Below, piece by piece: positions 8,331 through 15,666 of a stretch of 37,820 nt of DNA; the first letter of the stretch is position 1, and each line of letters opens with the position of its first letter. The stretch covers positions 1 to 37,820 of the forward strand of contig JAAFHW010000021.1 of the NCBI GenBank assembly GCA_013298525.1, written 5' to 3'. The notes beneath the pieces were generated by a model that saw only the letters and a list, made by a program, of their open reading frames with translations, ran no database searches and was not told the origin of the DNA. Source of the DNA: Flavobacteriia bacterium (lineage in GTDB: Bacteria > Bacteroidota > Bacteroidia > Flavobacteriales > Flavobacteriaceae). The translations under genes were made by a program, and so were the position numbers.

Positions 8331-8640
8331 TATTTCGGTTGTGACTTTGATTTTTTTCAGAGAAACATTAAAAGGGAATTTGGTAACAGATTTCAGATTT
8401 CAGTTAGCAGATTAAAAATCTAATAGCTAAATCTAATATCTTAAATCCAAAGCTGTACCCGCAACTGTATGCTATAAAGCTTGTTGTTATCTACAAAACC
8501 ATTGTCTCGTAAAAAAAAAAACGAGATGAGAAGGTAAACATCAAGACGCAAGCCAGGAGACCTGCCATATACACTGAGTATCAAACTTTCGGGAAAAAAG
8601 GTTTGGGTATGGGTAATTCTGTGCTTTTCTCCCATTATTT
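8331..8640 (+). promoter_or_regulatory. Cobalamin riboswitch
   Basis: RNA element that senses B12 and represses the downstream receptor gene. Conserved pieces in order: GGGAA at 8374-8378 with GGT at 8382-8384, AATCC at 8444-8448, CCCGCAACTGTA at 8458-8469, and the B12 box AGCCAGGAGACCTGCC at 8551-8566. A TCTCGT/ACGAGA hairpin with an A-rich loop (about 8505-8526) fills the variable arm. Downstream, CAAACTTT (8582-8589) can pair with AAGGTTTG (8598-8605), and ATGGG (8609-8613) with CCCAT (8631-8635), a plausible expression platform just before the btuB start. The arm between GGT and AATCC is unusually long (8385-8443). The element is unmistakable; its outer limits are approximate. Confidence 0.93.
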
Positions 8641-8664
8641 TTAAATTATTGTTTAACAAAAAAA

Positions 8665-10617
8665 ATGAACAAAAATTTCATTCGTGTCAGTGCAATTGTA
8701 GCATTGGTTACAACTTGTGGCTATGCCCAAGAAAAAGATTCCACTAAAGTGAATCAACTTCAAGAATTGGTAATTTCGGATACTAAATTTGCGCAAAGCA
8801 AAGAAAAATCTGGAAAAGTAATCACCAAAATTTCTGCCGAAGAACTTCAGAAAAAATCGGGACAATCTTTAGCTACTGTTTTAAGTTCTGTTGCCGGTGT
8901 TGAAATTAACGGAAATCAATCCGCCAACGGAAAGAACTTAGGTTATTACATTCGTGGTGGAAAAAATCAACAAGTTTTAGTTTTGATAGACGGAAATCCT
9001 GTAACAGATGCATCCGGAATTAGTTTCGAATATGACTTGCGTTTACTTCCGGTTGATCAAGTAGAAAGTATTGAAGTCATGAAAGGCGCCGCTAGTACAC
9101 TGTATGGAACTGGAGCAGCCACTGCTGTTATCAATATTATTCTTAAAAAATCAAGCAAAAAACCACTTCAAGCTAACGCTTATGTAAATATTGGTTCCAA
9201 TAATACTTCGACCAATAGTAAATACAATGGTCAAGATTTTAATCAAGGTTTTTCTGTAAATGGAACAGTAAAAAAAGTGAATTATTTAGCTTCAATCAAC
9301 AGTTCAGAATCAGATGGAATGTCTCAAATTGCTGCTCCAGAAAATCAAACCAATGAAAACGACCGATTTTCAAGAGTCAATTATATGTCTAAAATTGGTT
9401 TTAAAGCATCAGAAAAATTGACTTTAGATTTCTTTGGAAATTATGACGTGCTAAAAAACGATTATGATTTTTCGTTTGATAATACAGGTTTTAATGACAC
9501 CGATTTGAATAAAAGTAATACAGAACAATTTCGCTTCGGATTTTCTCCAAAATATAAATACAATCGCGGTGAGTTTGTAATTAATTCGAGTTTTACAAAG
9601 TTGCAACGTGATTATTCGGAGTTTAATTCTTGGACAAGTGTTATAGAAAATTCTCTTTATGAATCAAGAGGTATTAATCTGGATGCTTTCAATAAATATA
9701 AAGTTACATCCGATTTCTTTTTAGTAACCGGAGTAAATTATCAATTTTACGATATGTTAAGTGAAACTCCTTATGCTAATATTACTAGGGAATCAACAAA
9801 ATTCAATATGATTGATCCTTATTTGACAGGAGTTTATACTTCTAAATTTGGATTAAATATTAATGCTGGTGCAAGACTAAATGTTCATAGTGAATATGGA
9901 AATCAAGTAGTTTATAATATCAATCCATCTTTTAGTTTTGGAAAAGAAGTTCCGTTAAAATTGTTAGCTTCTTATAGTACAGCTTATGTAACTCCAAGTT
10001 TATATCAATTGTATTCAGAATTTGGAAATACTAAATTAACACCAGAAAAAAACGCAACTATCGAAGCTGGATTTGAAGTTGGATTATTGAATAAAAAGTT
10101 GATTTTTAATGCTATAGCTTTTCATAGAGAACAAAATAATAGTTTCGGATTTTATTTTGATAATGTAACTTTTGATTCGTACTATATTAATATTGAAGGA
10201 ATTAATAAAGCAAAAGGAGTAGAGACTGAGTTGAGTTATGCTTTAAATAGTAAGTTTAAACTAAACGCAAATTATACCTTTGCTCAAGTAGATAAAAATT
10301 TAGATCGATTGATTCCAAAGCATAAAGCTAATGCTTCAGTTGATTATTTTGCTTCTGAAAGATTATTTTTTAATGTAAATTATCAATACTTAGATGGTAG
10401 AAAAGATGTTTACTTTGATGGAAATACTTTTGGAACCGCTTCAGTAAAACTAGGTTCCTATCAATTGGTTAATGCTTTAGTAAAATATGAATTGATAAAA
10501 AACAGATTGTCAATTTTTGGCTCAGCTACTAATATTTTAAATGAAGACTTTACAGAAAATATTGGTTATTCAACACGTGGTAGAAACTTCCGATTGGGAT
10601 TGAATATCAGTTTATAA
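8665..10617 (+). CDS. btuB: TonB-dependent cobalamin receptor, BtuB-like
   Basis: Outer-membrane TonB-dependent receptor of 650 residues, near the usual BtuB size. Signal peptide 1-21 (ending CGYAQ). A TonB-box-like LQELVIS lies at about 32-38, then the plug domain (about 45-165) with GYYIRGGKNQQVLVLIDG and VESIEVMKGAASTLYGTGA, and a beta-barrel to the C-terminal RNFRLGLNISL. It would bind cobalamin or corrinoids outside the cell and import them into the periplasm using TonB energy, handing them to the BtuF-like lipoprotein. The cobalamin riboswitch directly upstream is the decisive evidence for the substrate. A hairpin terminator follows. Which corrinoid it prefers cannot be told. Confidence 0.92.
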   Translation: MNKNFIRVSAIVALVTTCGYAQEKDSTKVNQLQELVISDTKFAQSKEKSGKVITKISAEELQKKSGQSLATVLSSVAGVEINGNQSANGKNLGYYIRGGKNQQVLVLIDGNPVTDASGISFEYDLRLLPVDQVESIEVMKGAASTLYGTGAATAVINIILKKSSKKPLQANAYVNIGSNNTSTNSKYNGQDFNQGFSVNGTVKKVNYLASINSSESDGMSQIAAPENQTNENDRFSRVNYMSKIGFKASEKLTLDFFGNYDVLKNDYDFSFDNTGFNDTDLNKSNTEQFRFGFSPKYKYNRGEFVINSSFTKLQRDYSEFNSWTSVIENSLYESRGINLDAFNKYKVTSDFFLVTGVNYQFYDMLSETPYANITRESTKFNMIDPYLTGVYTSKFGLNINAGARLNVHSEYGNQVVYNINPSFSFGKEVPLKLLASYSTAYVTPSLYQLYSEFGNTKLTPEKNATIEAGFEVGLLNKKLIFNAIAFHREQNNSFGFYFDNVTFDSYYINIEGINKAKGVETELSYALNSKFKLNANYTFAQVDKNLDRLIPKHKANASVDYFASERLFFNVNYQYLDGRKDVYFDGNTFGTASVKLGSYQLVNALVKYELIKNRLSIFGSATNILNEDFTENIGYSTRGRNFRLGLNISL

Positions 10618-10641
10618 GATTTTTTTAAATTGTTTTGTTTG

Positions 10642-10683
10642 TAACGCTTTCAGAGGATTTTCTTTGAAAGCGTTATTTTTTTT
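10642..10683 (+). terminator. Rho-independent terminator after btuB
   Basis: TAACGCTTTCA (10642-10652) pairs with TGAAAGCGTTA (10665-10675), an 11-bp stem with a 12-base loop, followed by a run of T. It ends the riboswitch-btuB transcript 25 bases after the stop codon. Confidence 0.88.
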
Positions 10684-10703
10684 GTAAAAAAATTAAAGTA
10701 TCT

Positions 10704-10729
10704 TGTAACAAAATAAATAGTGACTCGTC
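10704..10729 (+). promoter_or_regulatory. Putative ECF-sigma autoregulated promoter
   Basis: TGTAAC at 10704-10709 and CGTC at 10726-10729 are 16 bases apart. This resembles the -35 (xxAAC) and -10 (CGTC) elements read by many ECF sigma factors, which often control their own gene. No housekeeping TAnnTTTG box is seen in this gap. Start of transcription would fall about 10736, close to the sigma gene start at 10754. Inference from motif only. Confidence 0.5.
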
Positions 10730-10753
10730 TTCACTATATAACCAACCAAACAA

Positions 10754-11263
10754 ATGCAACAAAACGAGTTCATAAAGATAGTTTCACCATTTAAAGATAA
10801 ACTCTTTAGATTGGCAAAACGACTACTCGTTAGCACAGAAGAAGCAGAAGATGCAACTCAGGAAGTTCTTGTAAAATTGTGGACTAAAAATGAAACACTA
10901 TCAGAATTGAAAAGTGTTGAAGCTATGGCAATGACCATGACAAAGAATTATTGTCTAGATCAATTAAAGTCGAAACGAGCTAGTAATATGACGATTGTTC
11001 ACAATAATTACACCGACAATCAGGCAAGTTTGCAACAAAAGTTAGAGGATGAAGATAGTTTGAGTTGGGTTGAAAAAATAATTAACGATTTGCCAGAACA
11101 GCAAAAGTTGATTATTCAAATGAGAGACATTGAGCAATACGAATTTGAAGATATTGCAAAAATACTAGACATGAGTGAGGCAACTATAAGAGTGGCACTT
11201 TCAAGAGCTAGAAAAACGATTAGAGAAATAATGACCAAAACACATAATTATGGCATTGGATAG
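10754..11263 (+). CDS. ECF RNA polymerase sigma factor
   Basis: Extracytoplasmic-function sigma-70 factor, 169 residues. Region 2 (about 8-75) contains LFRLAKRLLVSTEEAEDATQ and VLVKLW, which bind the core and the -10 element; region 4 (about 110-160) contains LPEQQKLIIQMRDIEQYEFE followed by a helix-turn-helix, MSEATIRVALSRARKTIRE, for the -35 element. It redirects RNA polymerase to an envelope-related regulon. Its last 14 bases overlap the next gene, a probable membrane anti-sigma factor, and two DUF4252 genes follow. The DUF4252 set recurs next to sigma genes in Bacteroidota. Probably autoregulated through the TGTAAC/CGTC motif. The inducing signal is unknown. Confidence 0.93.
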   Translation: MQQNEFIKIVSPFKDKLFRLAKRLLVSTEEAEDATQEVLVKLWTKNETLSELKSVEAMAMTMTKNYCLDQLKSKRASNMTIVHNNYTDNQASLQQKLEDEDSLSWVEKIINDLPEQQKLIIQMRDIEQYEFEDIAKILDMSEATIRVALSRARKTIREIMTKTHNYGIG

Positions 11264-11702
11264 AATAGAAAATTTAATAGACAAATACTTTGAAGGAGAA
11301 ACAAGTATTGCCGAAGAAAATGAATTAAAAGTTTATTTTTCTTCAACAGATGTTGCGCAGCATTTGAAACAATACCAAACCATTTTTGGTTATTTCTCTC
11401 AAGCAAAAGAGCAACAGTTTACGCAAGAAATTCCACTACAAACTAAAAAACGAAATGTCGTATTGTGGTTATCTATTGCAGCTTCAGTTGTGGTAATGCT
11501 TGGTGTTGGTACGATGATGTACTTTAATAATGATAAGGAAGAACAATTTGTAGCTTGTTCTCCAGAAGATAATCCGGAGTTGGCACTTCAACAAACAGAG
11601 AAAGCTTTAGCATTAGTTTCAGAACATTTAAATACTGGCATAGAAAGTGTAAGTTATATTAATGAATATGAACAATCAAAAAACAGAATTTTTAAAAAAT
11701 AA
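11250..11702 (+). CDS. Single-pass membrane protein, probable anti-sigma factor
   Basis: 150 residues; not a recognised named family. The N-terminal cytoplasmic part opens with RIENLIDKYFEGETSIAEEN, a pattern common at the start of Bacteroidota anti-sigma proteins and their relatives. One transmembrane helix follows (about 69-91), then a periplasmic tail of about 60 residues rich in Glu, Gln and Leu. The start ATG lies inside the sigma gene (14-base overlap), a coupling typical of sigma/anti-sigma pairs. It lacks a zinc-binding HxxxCxxC motif, so it is not a ZAS-type anti-sigma. Role as sigma inhibitor is inferred from topology and coupling. Confidence 0.72.
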   Translation: MALDRIENLIDKYFEGETSIAEENELKVYFSSTDVAQHLKQYQTIFGYFSQAKEQQFTQEIPLQTKKRNVVLWLSIAASVVVMLGVGTMMYFNNDKEEQFVACSPEDNPELALQQTEKALALVSEHLNTGIESVSYINEYEQSKNRIFKK

Positions 11703-11726
11703 TCAGTCAAAAAACGAATAGAAATC

Positions 11727-12242
11727 ATGAGAAAATTAATTTTAATTATCGCTTTAGTATTAGTTTCTAATACCTTATTTGCACAATCAGTCTTTGATAA
11801 ATTTGATAATCAAGACGATATCACTACTATCATTGTAAATAAAAAAATGTTTACCATGTTGAGTAAAGTAGATGCTAAAGACAAGCAATCACAACAGTAC
11901 ATCAACTTAATCAAGAAATTAGATAACTTGAAAGTATTTGTAACTGCTAATGACAAAAAGAGTGACGATATGAAAGCTGTAGCTGATAAATATGTCAAGT
12001 CTGTTGGATTAGAAGAGTTAATGAGAATAAATGAAAAAGGTAAAACAGTAAGAATTTATGTTAAATCTGGTGCAACCGAATCTCAAGTAAAAGAACTTTT
12101 AATGTTCATTGAAGGTTCTGGAAAAGAAGAGTCTGTATTGATGTCTTTAACAGGAAACTTTGATTTAGATGAGCTTTCTGCACTTACAGATAAAATGAAT
12201 TTACCTGGTGGTGCCGAGTTGAAAAAAGCTGGTAAAAAATAA
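11727..12242 (+). CDS. DUF4252 domain protein (periplasmic)
   Basis: 171 residues with a cleavable signal peptide (1-20, ending TLFAQ) and no lipobox. The rest matches the DUF4252 pattern: an N-terminal stretch with ITTIIVNKKMFTMLSKV, a central beta-rich part LDNLKVFVTANDKKSDDM, and GKTVRIYVKSGATESQVKEL leading to VLMSLTGNFDLDELSALTDK. Function of DUF4252 is unknown; it is repeatedly found with ECF sigma operons in Bacteroidota, so it may report on, or respond to, envelope conditions. Third gene of the sigma operon, 24 bases after the membrane protein gene and 4 bases before a second DUF4252 gene. Confidence 0.85.
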   Translation: MRKLILIIALVLVSNTLFAQSVFDKFDNQDDITTIIVNKKMFTMLSKVDAKDKQSQQYINLIKKLDNLKVFVTANDKKSDDMKAVADKYVKSVGLEELMRINEKGKTVRIYVKSGATESQVKELLMFIEGSGKEESVLMSLTGNFDLDELSALTDKMNLPGGAELKKAGKK

Positions 12243-12246
12243 TATC

Positions 12247-12783
12247 ATGAGAGTAATCACCTTTTTAGCTATCGCTTTGAGTTTACTTTTATTCAGTTGT
12301 AATTCGGAGCCAAGTTTACAGAAATATTTTGTTGACAATCAAGAAAAACCTGGATTTGTGGTTGTAGATGTTTCTCCAAGTATATTGAATTTAGATAAAA
12401 CTAAGTTAACAGCAGATCAAAGTAAAGCATTATCGTCCTTTGAAAAAATGAATATTTTGGCTTATCAAATTAATGATAAAAATAAATCGGAGTTTGATGT
12501 AGAAAGAAAGAAAATCAACGAGATTCTAAAAGACACTACAAATTATCAGCAATTAATGAAATTTGGTTCTGGTAAAGATGGAGCTTCAATAAGTTTTGTT
12601 GGTGATGAAGATCATATAGATGAATTCATCCTTTACGGAGCTAAAAGCGATAACGGATTTGCTGTAGTTAGAATTTTAGGAAAAGATATGAATCCAGCAG
12701 ATGCTATGACTTTTCTATCGGTTTTGAAAGAATCTAATATCGATATGAAACAATTAGAAGCATTAAAAGGATTAATGAAATAG
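12247..12783 (+). CDS. DUF4252 domain lipoprotein
   Basis: 178 residues. The leader MRVITFLAIALSLLLFSC ends in a lipobox Cys18, so it is a lipoprotein. It follows the first DUF4252 gene by four bases and shares its general layout: Lys/Asp-rich N-terminal half (KMNILAYQINDKNKSEFDVE), then ISFVGDEDHIDEFILYGAKS, VVRILGKDMNPADAM and a C-terminal Met/Leu helix ending KGLMK. The two are diverged tandem duplicates, one soluble and one lipid-anchored. Function unknown. Last gene of the sigma operon, ahead of a strong bidirectional terminator. Confidence 0.8.
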   Translation: MRVITFLAIALSLLLFSCNSEPSLQKYFVDNQEKPGFVVVDVSPSILNLDKTKLTADQSKALSSFEKMNILAYQINDKNKSEFDVERKKINEILKDTTNYQQLMKFGSGKDGASISFVGDEDHIDEFILYGAKSDNGFAVVRILGKDMNPADAMTFLSVLKESNIDMKQLEALKGLMK

Positions 12784-12823
12784 TTATTTTAATAATTATA
12801 AAATTGAGGTTAGTTGTAAAAAC

Positions 12824-12852
12824 AAAATCCGATTCATTACGAATCGGATTTT
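12824..12852. terminator. Bidirectional terminator between sigma operon and crt operon
   Basis: AAAATCCGATTC (12824-12835) pairs with GAATCGGATTTT (12841-12852), a 12-bp stem with a five-base loop. T-runs on both strands let it end both the DUF4252 operon and the convergent crtZ transcript. Confidence 0.9.
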
Positions 12853-12853
12853 T

Positions 12854-13297
12854 TTATTTTTTGAAATATTTTAACGGAACAAACAACATTCCAAAACATT
12901 CACCATCACCTTTACCAATATGTTTATGATGCATTTTGTGTGCTCTTCTTACACCTTTTGCATAAATATTGTTAGCATTTCTAAACAATTTAAAACGTTG
13001 ATGTATAAAAATATCATGAACAATGAAATAAGCTAATCCGTAGGCAAAAATTCCTAATCCAATTGAAATTCCAATTTCTAGTATTCCTTTTTGCCAAAGC
13101 AAGAAACATCCAATACTTACAACTGCATAAAAAATAAAGAATGCATCATTTCTTTCAAACCAAGAATCGTGATCTTTTTTATGATGGTCTGCATGAAGTG
13201 ACCATAAAAAGCCATGCATAACATACTTATGAGTGAACCAAGCCATAAATTCCATTATGACAAACGTTAGAACAAAGACTAATACATGTAACCACAT
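12854..13297 (-). CDS. crtZ: Beta-carotene hydroxylase CrtZ
   Basis: Membrane di-iron hydroxylase of the CrtZ branch of the fatty acid hydroxylase superfamily, 147 residues. Histidine clusters that bind iron are all present: HKYVMH, HADHH, HDIFIH and RAHKMHHKH. Hydrophobic segments lie at about 2-20, 56-76 and 78-97. It adds 3-hydroxyl groups to beta-ionone rings, turning beta-carotene into zeaxanthin, the usual yellow pigment of flavobacteria. Last gene of the crtI-crtB-crtZ operon, starting three bases after crtB ends. A lycopene cyclase, needed to make its substrate, is not in the window. Confidence 0.93.
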   Translation of the reverse strand: MWLHVLVFVLTFVIMEFMAWFTHKYVMHGFLWSLHADHHKKDHDSWFERNDAFFIFYAVVSIGCFLLWQKGILEIGISIGLGIFAYGLAYFIVHDIFIHQRFKLFRNANNIYAKGVRRAHKMHHKHIGKGDGECFGMLFVPLKYFKK

Positions 13298-13300
13298 AAT

Positions 13301-14140
13301 TTATATAATATTTAATTTATAAGAAAAATAACATTTAGCAAAAAGACCATATTTTTGATAATCTGGAACTCTTATTCTAGTATTTTTAATTTCAGTTGAT
13401 GGTGTTTTCTTTAATTTGGAAAGCAATTTTTTATAATAAATGTAAGCTGTATATACACCAAATTTAGCTTCCAATGGCAATCCAACAATTCCTTGATAAC
13501 CGGCTTCAAAATCGGCTTCTATTTCTCTAATGATTTCGTTTTTTGAAGCTTCATCTAATTTTGTCAAATCAGTATTCGGAAAATAAGTACGACTTAAATC
13601 TTCAAAATCGGCTTTTAAATCTCTTAGGAAGTTTACTTTTTGAAAAGCCGAACCTAATCGCATTGCCGAATGTTTAAGCTCTTCATATTTTGCTTCGTTT
13701 CCGTTTACAAAAACCTTCAAACACATCAAACCTACAACATCTGCCGAACCGTAAATGTATTCGTTATATTCTTCTTTTGTTTTGTATTCCGATTTTACCA
13801 AATCAAGTTTCATACTTTTCATAAAAGCATCAATCAAATCATTTGGAATTTCATATTTGTGAACTGTGTGCTGAAACGAATTTAATATCGGATTCAAACT
13901 GATTTTATTTTGTAAAGCGGCTTCCAAATCTTTTTCAAATAAATTGAACAGCTCTTCTTTGTTGTAATCGTGAAAGGAATCAACAATTTCGTCTGCAAAA
14001 CGAACAAATCCATAAATATTATAAATATCTTGTCGGATACTTGGAGCCAACATTTTTACAGCAGAGGAGAACGAAGTGCTGTACGACTTGGTTACATTCT
14101 TGCTACATTCAAAAGATACGGTGTCAAAAAGTGATTTCAT
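13301..14140 (-). CDS. crtB: Phytoene synthase CrtB
   Basis: Squalene/phytoene synthase family, 279 residues. Two Asp-rich metal-binding motifs are visible: DEIVD in VRFADEIVDSFHDY (about 52) and DLKAD in NFLRDLKADFEDLSRTYFP. The substrate-pocket motif YSTSFSSAVKML lies near the N-terminus. It condenses two geranylgeranyl diphosphates into phytoene, the first committed carotenoid step, at the inner face of the membrane. It lies between crtI (11 bases upstream) and crtZ (3 bases downstream). Squalene synthase is ruled out by the crt neighbours. Confidence 0.94.
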   Translation of the reverse strand: MKSLFDTVSFECSKNVTKSYSTSFSSAVKMLAPSIRQDIYNIYGFVRFADEIVDSFHDYNKEELFNLFEKDLEAALQNKISLNPILNSFQHTVHKYEIPNDLIDAFMKSMKLDLVKSEYKTKEEYNEYIYGSADVVGLMCLKVFVNGNEAKYEELKHSAMRLGSAFQKVNFLRDLKADFEDLSRTYFPNTDLTKLDEASKNEIIREIEADFEAGYQGIVGLPLEAKFGVYTAYIYYKKLLSKLKKTPSTEIKNTRIRVPDYQKYGLFAKCYFSYKLNII

Positions 14141-14151
14141 CTATTTAAATT

Positions 14152-15612
14152 TTAGCGGTGTTTTTTTATTAAATCTGCAACAAGTTTTCCTGAAATTAAT
14201 GCTGGCGGAACTCCTGGTCCAGGAACGGTTAATTGTCCTGTAAAGTATAAACTTTTAACTTTTTTACTTTTCAATTTTGGTCTCAAAAATGCTGTTTGTA
14301 ACAATGTATTCGCCATTCCGTAGGCATTTCCTTTGTAAGAATTATAATCTTTTATAAAATCATTTACACAGAACGACTCCTTAAAGATAACATTATTTTT
14401 TAGACTTTGCTCTGTTAATTTTTCTAAACGAGTCATTATTTTTTCAAAATACATTTCACGCAACTCATTTGTATCGTTCAATCCTGGTGCTAAGGGAATC
14501 AAAAATATAGCAGCTTCTTTGCCATTTGGAGCCGAATTTGAATCCGTTTTAGAAGGAAAACTTGCATAAAACAATGGATCTTTTGGCCATTTTGGATTGT
14601 CATAAATATCCTGTGCATGAACATCAAAATCTACGTCAAAAAACAACGAATGGTGTTCAATATTTGTAATTTTTTTATCAAAACCTACATAGAATAGGAG
14701 TGAAGAAGGTGCGAAAGTTTTCTTTTCCCAATATTTTTCTGAGTAAGCACGGTGTTTTTCATCCAATAAAGTTTCTGAATGATGATAATCTGCTCCGGAT
14801 AAAATAATATCTGCAGCAACTCTTTCGCCATTTACAACCAATGCTGTAGCTTTTCCATCAGTAACTTCAATTTTTTCAATATTGGAATTCACATTGATAG
14901 TAACACCAAGTTCTTTAGCCAATTGTTCCATGGCAAGAACTACTGAATACATTCCGTTTTTTGGATGCCATGTTCCCAATCCGAAATCGGCAAAGTTCAT
15001 GAAGTTATAGAATGATGGTGTATCAGATGGTTTTGCACCCAAAAACAAAACAGGAAATTCTAATATTTGAACTAACTTTTTGTTTTTAAATCGGCGTCTA
15101 ATGTCTTTAGAAATATTTCCAAAAAATTGGTTTACTTTTAAAGCTGTTTCAACCGTAATCAATTCCAATGGTGAAACTCCTGGACGATAAACTAAATCTT
15201 TTATGGCAATGTCGTAGTTGCTTTGTGCTTCTTTCATGAAAGAGGCTAATTTTTCACCACTTCCTTTTTCGATAGACTCGAAAGTTGTAATAATTTCTGG
15301 AAGATTGTCTGCAATGGTTACAAATTCATTCACTCCAAAATACACTTGGTATGCTGGAGAAAGTTTTATTAATTCGTAATAATCAGAAGGTTTTTTGCCA
15401 AAATCATTGAAGAATCTTTCAAAAACGTCGGGCATCCAATACCAAGTTGGTCCAATGTCAAAAGTGAAACCATCTTTTTTTAGTTGCCTAGCTCTACCAC
15501 CAATGGTGCTGTTTTTTTCATAGATAGTTACTTTGTTGCCTTCTTTTGCCAAATAGCAAGCTGCAGCCAAAGCTGAAAATCCTGAACCTATTATTTTTAT
15601 ATTTTTTCTCAT
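14152..15612 (-). CDS. crtI: Phytoene desaturase CrtI
   Basis: FAD-dependent carotenoid desaturase, 486 residues from ATG 15610-15612. The N-terminal dinucleotide fold reads IIGSGFSALAAACYLAKEGN, followed by GGRARQLKKDGFTFDIGPTW; the C-terminal bacterial desaturase signature is TVPGPGVPPALISGKL. It converts phytoene to lycopene through four desaturations. An in-frame ATG 33 bases upstream (15645) is rejected because it lies within the promoter and operator. First gene of crtI-crtB-crtZ. The -7 box (TATTTTTG on this strand) ends 10 bases before the ATG, so the mRNA should have almost no leader. Probably controlled by the MerR/CarH-like regulator encoded just upstream. Confidence 0.94.
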   Translation of the reverse strand: MRKNIKIIGSGFSALAAACYLAKEGNKVTIYEKNSTIGGRARQLKKDGFTFDIGPTWYWMPDVFERFFNDFGKKPSDYYELIKLSPAYQVYFGVNEFVTIADNLPEIITTFESIEKGSGEKLASFMKEAQSNYDIAIKDLVYRPGVSPLELITVETALKVNQFFGNISKDIRRRFKNKKLVQILEFPVLFLGAKPSDTPSFYNFMNFADFGLGTWHPKNGMYSVVLAMEQLAKELGVTINVNSNIEKIEVTDGKATALVVNGERVAADIILSGADYHHSETLLDEKHRAYSEKYWEKKTFAPSSLLFYVGFDKKITNIEHHSLFFDVDFDVHAQDIYDNPKWPKDPLFYASFPSKTDSNSAPNGKEAAIFLIPLAPGLNDTNELREMYFEKIMTRLEKLTEQSLKNNVIFKESFCVNDFIKDYNSYKGNAYGMANTLLQTAFLRPKLKSKKVKSLYFTGQLTVPGPGVPPALISGKLVADLIKKHR

Positions 15613-15646
15613 ATTGTTTAACAAAAATAGTAAAAAGTTAAACAAT
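15613..15646 (-). promoter_or_regulatory. crtI promoter with inverted-repeat operator
   Basis: ATTGTTTAAC (15613-15622) and GTTAAACAAT (15637-15646) are perfect 10-bp inverted arms, 14 bases apart. The -7 box for crtI (CAAAAATA on the plus strand, 15622-15629, i.e. TATTTTTG on the minus) sits between them, and the inner arm touches the crtI start codon. A protein bound here would cover the promoter. A closely similar arrangement lies before the regulator gene. Confidence 0.75.
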
Positions 15647-15666
15647 AAAAAAGTTTTATGAAAATT

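Noticed and set aside
8441..8865. Minus-strand open frames over the riboswitch and btuB start
   Set aside because: The plus strand carries an unmistakable B12 box and a receptor gene; the antisense peptides have no family features.
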